DNA of 10,565 nucleotides from positions 1-10,565 of the forward strand of contig JASJBY010000090.1 of the NCBI GenBank assembly GCA_030066245.1. The letters are read 5' to 3'. Origin of the DNA: Gammaproteobacteria bacterium. Lineage in GTDB: Bacteria > Pseudomonadota > Gammaproteobacteria > JAABTG01. Positions within the stretch are counted from its first letter, which is position 1. Each line of letters starts with the position of its first letter. Both the position numbers and the translations under genes were made by a program. Shown piece by piece: positions 4,652-10,565 of the stretch. Under the pieces are notes generated by a model that worked only from the letters and a program-made list of their open reading frames with translations, was not told the DNA's origin and did not search any database.

Positions 4652-6946
4652 TCAGTGGTCCGGCGCGAGACGCTGCCGGAATTGGTCAACGAGTCGGCGG
4701 CGCACTTTCTTCTGGCGATGTTTGGCGGCGGCCTGAACCCGTTGCTCGGCAAGCTCGATCAGCATCTCCTGAGCACCTCGGGCGTCCTCGCCTTCGGCGG
4801 GCTGCCGTTGCACGTAGCTGCCGTCCGCGAGCATGTCCCAGGCGCGACGCCGGTCCCCCAGCTGCACATCCAGTATCAGGCGAAGCTCCTGGCGCAGCTC
4901 GGCGTCTTCCACCGGTGCCACGACTTCGACCCTGCTCTCCAGGTTGCGCCCCATCAGGTCGGCCGAGCCTATGTAGTATTCCTCGTTGCCGCCGTTGCGG
5001 AAATAGTAGATGCGGCCGTGCTCGAGAAACCGACCGACGATGCTGATGACCCGTACTGAATCGCTGAGCCCCGGGACGCCAGGGCGAAGGCGACAGGTGT
5101 CGCGCACGATGAGGTCGACGCGCACGCCCGCCTGGCCGGCCCTGTAGAGGGCCCTGGTAATGTCGGCGTCTTCCAGGGCGTTCATCTTCATCTGGATGAG
5201 GCCTTGGGACAAGGCGCTATGCGTTGCGATCTCCCGGTCGATTTTGTCCAGGATAGCTTGCTTGAGGGTATAGGGGGCGGCGAGGATCTTCCGATAGCTC
5301 GGCGGCGGTGAGTAGCCCGTGAGGTTGTTGAACAGGCGCGTCAGGTCGTGCGCCAGGTCCGGGTCGCAGGTGAGCATGCCCAGGTCCGTGTACAGGCGCG
5401 CCGTGCCAGCATGGTAGTTGCCGGTGCCGATGTGGGCGTATCGGCGCAGGCCGTCGTAGTCCTTGCGCACCACCAGAATGACCTTGCTGTGGGTCTTGAG
5501 TCCGACGACTCCGTAGGTGACGTGGATCCCCGCCTGCTCGAGACGGCGTGCCCAGCGTATGTTGGCTGCCTCGTCGAAGCGTGCCTTGAGCTCCACCAGG
5601 ACGGCGACCTGTTTGCCGTTGCGTGCCGCCTTGATCAACGACTCTATGATTTTTCCCTCCGCGGAAGTGCGGTAGAGGGTCATCTTGATGGCCAGCACCT
5701 TCGGGTCGCGGCTGGCCGCGCGCAGGAAGCGTTCCACCGAGGTGCTGAAGGACTCGTATGGGTGCTGCAGCAGCACCGGGCCCCCCTCCCTGATGATGTG
5801 GAAAATATTCCGGTCGGTCGTCAGGCGAGGGTGGTCAACCGGGTGGTGGGGCTCGTCGTGCAGGTCCGGAATGTCGAGAAACGCGATTTCGAAAAGGTCG
5901 CGCATGCCCATCATGCCCGTCACTTCGAAGACGTCGGAATCTTCGTCCAGACCGAGCTCCGCTGCCAGCATGCCCCGGTGAGTCGGGTTCATTCCGGCGC
6001 CCACATCCAGGCGCACCATCGGCGCGAAATGGCGCTCTCTGAGCTCCGTCTCTATCATCTCCAGCAGGTCGTCAGCCTCCTCCTCGTCCAGCTCTACGTT
6101 GGCGTTGCGGGTGACCCGGAAGAACTCGCAGGACTCAATCTCCATGCCCGGGAACAGCAGGTCCAGGTTGTTGGCCATCACGTCATCCAGGGTCACGAAA
6201 GTGTGTTCATGGCCCACCTGCAGGAATCGGGGAGTCACCTCCTTGCTGACCGGTACTTTCACTCGCGCCATGTGCCAGTTCGTGCCGCCCGGGAAACGCA
6301 GTGTGACCAACAGGTTAAGCGCTAGATTGGAAATAAACGGAAACGGGTGACCGGGATCCATGGCCAGCGGAGTGACCACCGGGAAGATGGTGTCGAAGAA
6401 ATGCTGCCGCAGCGCAGCCTGCTGCGCCGTCTCCAGGTCCTGATAGCGCACCAGTCGGATGCCTTGCGCGTCCAATAGCTCCAGCAGCTCCCGATAGATG
6501 GATTCCTGCTCCTGCTGGATGTTTCTGATCTCCTCGTGACAAGCGGCAATCTGCTGCTGGGCGGTACGGCCATCCACAGTCGTCTTGTGAACACCGGCAG
6601 CCACCTGCTGCTTCAGGCCACCCAGTCGTTTCATAAAGAATTCATCGAGGTTGCCGCTGACGATGGCGAGAAACTTCACCCGCTCCAGCAGTGGCGTGCG
6701 TTCGTCCCGTGCCTCGTTCAGGACTCGGCGGTTGAAGCTCAACCAGGTGAGCTCGCGGTTCAGGTAAAGCTCGGCAGCGTTAAGGTCGAAGGGCGATTCG
6801 GCGGGCGCCGGTGTCTCCGCGGCCCCCTCCGGCGCGGAGCCGATTTCGGCCTCGGAGTAAGGGCGAACCACCTGGAGTGAATCTTTTTTGCCACCTTCTG
6901 GCGAAAGGGCGCCTGCCCCGGGCGGTGGCTGCATCGTGTTGGCCAT
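4652..6946 (-). CDS. ppk1: Polyphosphate kinase (PPK1)
   Basis: PPK1 reversibly polymerises the terminal phosphate of ATP into inorganic polyphosphate, the cell's phosphate and energy store. With the ATG at 6946 the product has 764 residues. The N-terminal domain begins at LYLNRELTWLSFNRRVLNEA (60-79) with the GNLDEFFMKR block (98-107). The phospholipase-D-like catalytic domains contain KMTLYR (Arg426) and ARFDE (Arg456), matching E. coli Arg375/Arg405. LKTHSK (His486) is the autophosphorylated histidine, HIGTGNYH is at 505-512, FLEHGR holds the second essential histidine (His643), and GSADLMGRN is at 660-668. All key residues are present. I prefer the ATG at 6946 because GAGGTG lies six bases upstream; a GTG at 6955 would place that same site inside the gene. 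An N-terminal extension of nearly 60 low-complexity residues precedes the conserved start relative to E. coli PPK, and the C-terminus is basic. It appears to be transcribed alone. Confidence 0.97.
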   Translation of the reverse strand: MANTMQPPPGAGALSPEGGKKDSLQVVRPYSEAEIGSAPEGAAETPAPAESPFDLNAAELYLNRELTWLSFNRRVLNEARDERTPLLERVKFLAIVSGNLDEFFMKRLGGLKQQVAAGVHKTTVDGRTAQQQIAACHEEIRNIQQEQESIYRELLELLDAQGIRLVRYQDLETAQQAALRQHFFDTIFPVVTPLAMDPGHPFPFISNLALNLLVTLRFPGGTNWHMARVKVPVSKEVTPRFLQVGHEHTFVTLDDVMANNLDLLFPGMEIESCEFFRVTRNANVELDEEEADDLLEMIETELRERHFAPMVRLDVGAGMNPTHRGMLAAELGLDEDSDVFEVTGMMGMRDLFEIAFLDIPDLHDEPHHPVDHPRLTTDRNIFHIIREGGPVLLQHPYESFSTSVERFLRAASRDPKVLAIKMTLYRTSAEGKIIESLIKAARNGKQVAVLVELKARFDEAANIRWARRLEQAGIHVTYGVVGLKTHSKVILVVRKDYDGLRRYAHIGTGNYHAGTARLYTDLGMLTCDPDLAHDLTRLFNNLTGYSPPPSYRKILAAPYTLKQAILDKIDREIATHSALSQGLIQMKMNALEDADITRALYRAGQAGVRVDLIVRDTCRLRPGVPGLSDSVRVISIVGRFLEHGRIYYFRNGGNEEYYIGSADLMGRNLESRVEVVAPVEDAELRQELRLILDVQLGDRRRAWDMLADGSYVQRQPAEGEDARGAQEMLIELAEQRVQAAAKHRQKKVRRRLVDQFRQRLAPDH

Positions 6947-6980
6947 GTCGTTCACCTCATCGTGCGCAGGTTTGGCGAGC

Positions 6981-7001
6981 GTGAGCTAACCCGTAGCTCA
7001 C
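6981..7001. promoter_or_regulatory. Perfect palindrome upstream of ppk1 (candidate operator or leader hairpin)
   Basis: GTGAGCTA (6981-6988) and TAGCTCAC (6994-7001) are perfect inverted halves separated by ACCCG, starting 34 bases before the ppk1 ATG. The half-site length and five-base spacer suit a dimeric repressor, while in RNA the same sequence would make an eight-pair hairpin in the ppk1 leader. A weak -10-like TAACAT (minus strand, 7008-7013) lies just upstream in the direction of ppk1, which would place the palindrome at the start of transcription. Confidence 0.5.
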
Positions 7002-7157
7002 TCTTTGATGTTAACACTATCGGGAGGCAGTGCACTGTTCTGGCCTACGCCGCCGGGGCGAAAGGTGGCGTCCCATGGCGCTGGCGCGTGGCAGTCGCCT
7101 TCGGTCCTGCGGGCGACCGGCCCGCGCCGAAAGTGGGAATGTGCGCGGGAGGGGTCT

Positions 7158-7183
7158 TAGAATAGGAACTCGGGCGTTGCCCG
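7158..7183 (+). promoter_or_regulatory. Candidate -10 element and leader hairpin for the CNNM genes
   Basis: TAGAAT (7158-7163) matches five of six positions of a -10 box, but no good -35 is visible. Eight bases on, CGGGC (7171-7175) and GCCCG (7179-7183) form a small five-pair hairpin in the presumed leader about 60 bases before the GTG start. Upstream (7094-7119) alternative GC-rich pairings are possible, for example GTCGCC with GGCGAC. I see no match to a known Mg2+ riboswitch. The gap 6947-7242 holds no other gene. Confidence 0.28.
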
Positions 7184-7242
7184 CATCACTTTCCTAAGCG
7201 CCCCCCCGGGTCGGTGCCAGCATTTCGGGGAGAAATCGTCAG

Positions 7243-8775
7243 GTGGAAGCCAGCCTGCTCAGCCAGCTCTTGATGTACTGGAGCGAAGTGAAGGACTTCC
7301 TCGCCTTCGACACCTCCAGACTTGCGGAGCCGGACATGATTGCCCGATTGTCACTCCAGGCGCTGCTGTTTGCGGGGTCTGCGTTCTTCTCCGGCTCCGA
7401 GACCGCACTGTTCTCACTGTCGCGACTGGATCTGCAGAAGCTGCGCCGGGAAAGGCACCGGCACTCCGAGACGCTGCACGCGCTGCTTGACCAACCCAGG
7501 CGCCTGATCATATCCATTCTGTCCGGCAACGAACTGGTCAACATTGCTGCCGCCGCCAACATGACCGGCATTCTGGTCATCCTCTACGGCACGGATCAGG
7601 CAGGCTGGATTAACCTGCTGGTCATGGTGCCGCTCATCCTCCTTTTCGGGGAGGTGACGCCGAAGACGATCGCTGTATCCAACCCGGTGCGCATAAGCGC
7701 GGGGATAGTCGCGGGTCCCATGTTCTGGTGGGTCCGCTTCGTCAGTCCCCTGCGCTGGGCGATTCGTGGTATCGCCGATCGCGTCACGACTTGGATCGTC
7801 GGTGAGCGCAAGGCGGCCGAGAATATCCTGCAGGTGGACGAGTTCCGTTCCCTCGTGGAAGAGGTGGCGCGGGAAGGGGAGCTCAACGCGACGGAGCGGG
7901 CGCTGATTCACAATCTCCTGGAGGCCGGCGAGACCGAGGTGGTGGAGATTATGACTCCGCGGACCCGCACCAGCTTTCTCACCGTGGAGCTCAGCGTCCC
8001 GGAGATGGTGGAGCGGTTTCGGGCTGTGCGTCATCCGCGGGTTCCCGTATACCGCGGGACACGGGACAATCTGGTGGGATTCCTGCATGCCGAGGACATC
8101 ATGAGGCTGGTTCTCGACAAGGTGGATTTGGCCGGACTCACGCCGGAGGACATTATGCATCCGCCGGTGGTGGTGCCGCTCACCAAGCAGGTGGACGAAA
8201 TGTTCGATTTCTTCCAGGCCAACAATGCCCGAGCGGCAGCCGTCCTGAACGAGTTCGGCGGAGTCGAGGGCTTCGTCACCATGAAGGACGTCTTAACATT
8301 CATCTTCGGCCAGATTTCCGGGGAGGTACGGGGTGCGGAGCACTACCGCGAGCGCGACGAGAACTATTACGAAGTGCCGGGAGACATGAAACTCACGGAC
8401 TTCAATAATCTGACCAATTTCGGCATCGAGGACCCCCGGATGACCACCATCGGTGGCGTGGCTTTCCGTCATCTGGACCGTCTTCCGAGGGTGGCTGACC
8501 AGGTGACGGTAGAGGGTATCGTCATGACCGTGCTGGAGATGGAGGCTCACCGAATCGAGCGGGTGCGGGTCGCCAGAGGGGCGGCGCTGGAAGAGGCCGC
8601 GGAGGAGGCTAGCTCAGAGCTGCCGCTCGAGGAGGCCGGTGTCGCCGCGCAGGCGTCGACCAGCGAGGATGCCGGCGGCGGCGAGCAGGCGCCCGGGGCC
8701 AGCGTGTCGCGGGGCGAGGGGCAGGGCACCAAGACCCCGGGTGCAGCAGTATCGGGGCGGAAGAGGAATACCTGA
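7243..8775 (+). CDS. CNNM/CorC (HlyC/CorC family) transporter, first paralogue
   Basis: This 510-residue inner-membrane protein has the full CNNM/CorC architecture. An N-terminal DUF21 (CNNM) membrane domain (about 35-185) includes SGSETALFS (50-58), SGNELVNIAAAANM (94-107) and FGEVTPKTIA (135-144), whose polar residues line the Mg2+ site in CorC/CNNM structures. An acidic helical bundle (about 195-230: LVEEVAREGELNATERALIHNLLE) leads to a CBS pair (about 235-355: IMTPRTRTSFL, then DIMHPPVVVPL ... GVEGFVTMKDVL). The CorC_HlyC C-terminal domain spans about 372-445. Family members export Mg2+ in exchange for Na+ or take part in Mg2+/Co2+ resistance. The last 65 residues are a disordered Ala/Glu/Gly tail not needed by the family. 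The GTG start at 7243 is supported by GGGGAG ten bases upstream; Met11 lacks such a site. The second paralogue follows 11 bp downstream in an apparent operon. Confidence 0.93.
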   Translation: MEASLLSQLLMYWSEVKDFLAFDTSRLAEPDMIARLSLQALLFAGSAFFSGSETALFSLSRLDLQKLRRERHRHSETLHALLDQPRRLIISILSGNELVNIAAAANMTGILVILYGTDQAGWINLLVMVPLILLFGEVTPKTIAVSNPVRISAGIVAGPMFWWVRFVSPLRWAIRGIADRVTTWIVGERKAAENILQVDEFRSLVEEVAREGELNATERALIHNLLEAGETEVVEIMTPRTRTSFLTVELSVPEMVERFRAVRHPRVPVYRGTRDNLVGFLHAEDIMRLVLDKVDLAGLTPEDIMHPPVVVPLTKQVDEMFDFFQANNARAAAVLNEFGGVEGFVTMKDVLTFIFGQISGEVRGAEHYRERDENYYEVPGDMKLTDFNNLTNFGIEDPRMTTIGGVAFRHLDRLPRVADQVTVEGIVMTVLEMEAHRIERVRVARGAALEEAAEEASSELPLEEAGVAAQASTSEDAGGGEQAPGASVSRGEGQGTKTPGAAVSGRKRNT

Positions 8776-8786
8776 GGGACGGCCAG

Positions 8787-10055
8787 ATGCTCGACTTATT
8801 GCTCATCCTGCTCTCCCTGCTGGTGCTGCTGATTCTGAAGGGGTTCTTCTCGGGCTCGGAGATAGCGCTGGTGAACTCGGACAAGCTCAAGCTCCATCAT
8901 CAGGCGAATCAAGGCGGCAAAGGCGCGCTGCTCGTTCTGAAGCTGTTCAAGACGCCAGACGTGCTGCTCGGGACCACGCTGGTGGGCACCAACATTTCCA
9001 CCGTGGCGCTCACTACCGTTGGCACCATGCTGATGATCAGGGCGTTTGGACCGATGGGCGACCTGTACGCTTTTCTGGTCTTCACGCCGGTGTTTCTGAT
9101 TCTCGGTGAGATCGTGCCGAAGAGCGTGTACCAGCAGGAGTCCGACCGAATCGCGCCGGTGGTCGTCTATCCGTTGCGCTTCTTCTCCATTCTCTTCTAC
9201 CCCGTTATCTTCGTTTTCTCGCGCGTGGCCCGTTTGGCCGCACGTCTCGCCGGCAGTGGCAGGACGGAGCAGAATGTGTTCATCACCCGCGAGCAGATTC
9301 GCGCCGTCGTCGAGATGGCGGAACGAACCTCGGATGTAAACGCCTTCGACCGCGGCCGCATCCGGCGGGTCATCCGCTTCGCCGAGACCACGGTGGGCGA
9401 AGCGATGATTCCGGTGGCGGAGATGACGGCCATCAGTCGAGACCGCAGCACCAAGGCGGCCGTCATGCTGGTGCGGCGCCGGGGCTACAATCGTCTGCCC
9501 GTGTATGTGGGCAACACCAGCAATGTCATCGGCGTCGTCACGTTGACCACATGGGATTTGATGGATGCCGATTTGCCCAAGAAAGGGTTGCCGGAGCTGA
9601 TGAAGCCGGCGTTGTACGTTTCCCCGTACCAGACCATTGACGAACTGCTGCCCACGCTCCGCCAGCGTGACGACCATATGGCGATAGTGGTGGATGAGTT
9701 CGGCTCCGCGGTGGGAATGATCACCATGGAGGATGTCCTCGAGGAAGTCGTGGGCGAGATCGACGTGGGCTACGACTTCGAGGAGTATTTGCCCCGGCGC
9801 AAACGGATTTTCGAGACGCTGGACGAGGAGGTCTACCTGATGGATTCCCGGTTGCCCATCTCCGAGGTCAACGAAGTGCTCGGGACAAATCTGCCGGCCA
9901 CCGACTTTCATACCATAGGGGGCTTCGTCACGGCCCGCCTGCGGCGGATACCGAAGCAAGGCGAGTTCATCTCCGAGCAGGGTTACCGCTTTACCGTGGA
10001 GGAGGCCACGGACCGCTCAGTGGAGAAGCTGCGTGTCGAACGAGGTGAGTCCTAG
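8787..10055 (+). CDS. CNNM/CorC (HlyC/CorC family) transporter, second paralogue
   Basis: This 422-residue protein has the same architecture as its upstream neighbour but a shorter N-terminus and no tail. The first membrane helix starts almost at Met1 (LLLILLSLLVLLILKGFF), followed by SGSEIAL (22-28), VGTNIST (66-72) and LGEIVPKS (106-113). A helical segment (about 165-202) leads into the CBS pair (about 204-325; MIPVAEMTAISRD, YNRLPVYVG, MAIVVDEFGSAVGMITMEDVLEEVVGEI), then the CorC_HlyC domain (about 343-418). Expected role is Mg2+/Na+ or related divalent cation transport. At the putative ion site the first paralogue reads GNELVN while this one reads GTNIST, so the two may differ in ion or role. 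The ATG at 8787 has GAGGGA overlapping the upstream stop codon, seven bases before it, which supports co-translation and possibly a hetero-oligomer. Confidence 0.93.
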   Translation: MLDLLLILLSLLVLLILKGFFSGSEIALVNSDKLKLHHQANQGGKGALLVLKLFKTPDVLLGTTLVGTNISTVALTTVGTMLMIRAFGPMGDLYAFLVFTPVFLILGEIVPKSVYQQESDRIAPVVVYPLRFFSILFYPVIFVFSRVARLAARLAGSGRTEQNVFITREQIRAVVEMAERTSDVNAFDRGRIRRVIRFAETTVGEAMIPVAEMTAISRDRSTKAAVMLVRRRGYNRLPVYVGNTSNVIGVVTLTTWDLMDADLPKKGLPELMKPALYVSPYQTIDELLPTLRQRDDHMAIVVDEFGSAVGMITMEDVLEEVVGEIDVGYDFEEYLPRRKRIFETLDEEVYLMDSRLPISEVNEVLGTNLPATDFHTIGGFVTARLRRIPKQGEFISEQGYRFTVEEATDRSVEKLRVERGES

Positions 10056-10153
10056 GCACGACAGCGCGCGTATGGCAGCGGTTCTCGTGGTCTGGTAACT
10101 TACCGCTCGCCGCCACCGCTGCGGCCAGCTTTCATCGAAGCGGGAAGCCCTGA

Positions 10154-10483
10154 ATGGAACTCAAGACAATGGTCTACGTTGCCCCGTCGCCGATACATGG
10201 GCGAGGTCTATTCGCGCGCAGGCCCATCGGGCGGGGAACGCACATCGGCACCTACGAAGGACCGCTGGCGAAGCGCAACGGCAAGTATGTCCTGTGGATA
10301 CAGGATGACGACGGCTCCGTGCTGGAAGGACGGCGGGGCATGAATCTGCTCCGTTACCTGAATCACGCGGTCAAGCCGAACGCCGAGTTCGATGGCTACG
10401 ACCTGTACGCCATCAGGCGGATTCGCTCGGGCGAGGAGATCACTTTCAACTACAGCCCCGGCGAAGCCCTGGTGTTCGAGTGA
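10154..10483 (+). CDS. Minimal SET-domain protein (putative protein-lysine methyltransferase)
   Basis: The 109-residue protein is almost nothing but a SET domain. Visible motifs are SPIHGRGLFARRPI (12-25; the GxG AdoMet-binding strand), RYLNHAVKPNAEF (67-79; the NH motif, Asn70/His71, contacting AdoMet), and GEEITFNYS (93-101; Tyr100 as the likely catalytic tyrosine). The family transfers methyl groups from S-adenosylmethionine to protein lysines. The domain has no pre-SET region and no Cys-rich post-SET tail, and it ends ten residues after the catalytic tyrosine block, so the substrate channel may be open or completed by a partner. The substrate is unknown; bacterial homologues have been suggested to modify ribosomal or nucleoid proteins. 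It lies 98 bp after the CNNM pair on the same strand and may be in the same or a separate transcript. The start is ATG 10154, with Met6 a possible alternative; neither has a strong ribosome site. Confidence 0.88.
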   Translation: MELKTMVYVAPSPIHGRGLFARRPIGRGTHIGTYEGPLAKRNGKYVLWIQDDDGSVLEGRRGMNLLRYLNHAVKPNAEFDGYDLYAIRRIRSGEEITFNYSPGEALVFE

Positions 10484-10565
10484 GGATAGCCGTCCATGCG
10501 TGGGCGATTAACCTGCGGTGAACCAACCGCATTGGCCGGGAGACGCGCGGACGTTGCGGCGCGGG

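Noticed and set aside
5348..6325. 325-codon plus-strand open frame antisense to ppk1
   Set aside because: It lies wholly opposite a clear PPK1 coding region, is rich in His/Arg/Gln/Val as expected from a mirrored GC-rich gene, and matches no family I know.
8796..9959. 387-codon minus-strand open frame antisense to the second CNNM gene
   Set aside because: It is entirely overlapped by a confidently identified gene, and its His/Asp/Gln-rich composition is that of an antisense shadow.
10515..10530. Terminator after the SET gene (GCGGT/ACCGC)
   Set aside because: Only five base pairs with a six-base loop and no T-run; too weak to support.

Overview
This window looks like chromosomal DNA of a GC-rich gammaproteobacterium, perhaps from the Chromatiales/Ectothiorhodospiraceae side. 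That placement is inferred from protein style, base composition and the dispersed repeat, and no phylogenetic marker is present. It carries nine protein genes, one cut by the left edge. I see no rRNA, tRNA, CRISPR array, insertion sequence or phage gene.

Left part (1-2384): the start of a Pit-type phosphate transporter gene and its upstream DUF47 (PhoU-like) partner gene form a leftward operon. After about 630 bp without a gene, which holds an AT-rich patch, copy 1 of a dispersed structured repeat and a Pho-box-like site, comes a rightward gene for a P-loop NTPase of unknown function. It converges on the next operon across a 183-bp gap with small hairpins and a 14-bp direct repeat.

Middle (2385-6960): a leftward pair encodes a soluble two-CBS-domain protein followed 24 bp later by an ArsB/NhaD/SLC13-like ion permease. 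Upstream lies a gap of about 340 bp with copy 2 of the repeat and a strong hairpin just beyond the 3' end of ppk. Then comes ppk1 (polyphosphate kinase), leftward, with both catalytic histidines present.

Right part (6961-10565): a divergent gap with a perfect 8-bp palindrome in front of ppk1, then two adjacent rightward genes for CNNM/CorC (HlyC/CorC) Mg2+-type membrane proteins 11 bp apart, then a very small SET-domain protein that could be a lysine methyltransferase.

Functionally the window groups phosphate uptake (Pit plus DUF47), phosphate storage (PPK1) and divalent or monovalent cation transport (CNNM pair, CBS-regulated permease). Polyphosphate is a polyanion balanced largely by Mg2+, so the neighbourhood makes physiological sense, though the genes lie in several transcription units. 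Most of this is ordinary. The least explained items are the repeat family, the P-loop NTPase, the CBS/permease pair and the minimal SET protein. I found no convincing wholly new multi-gene system.
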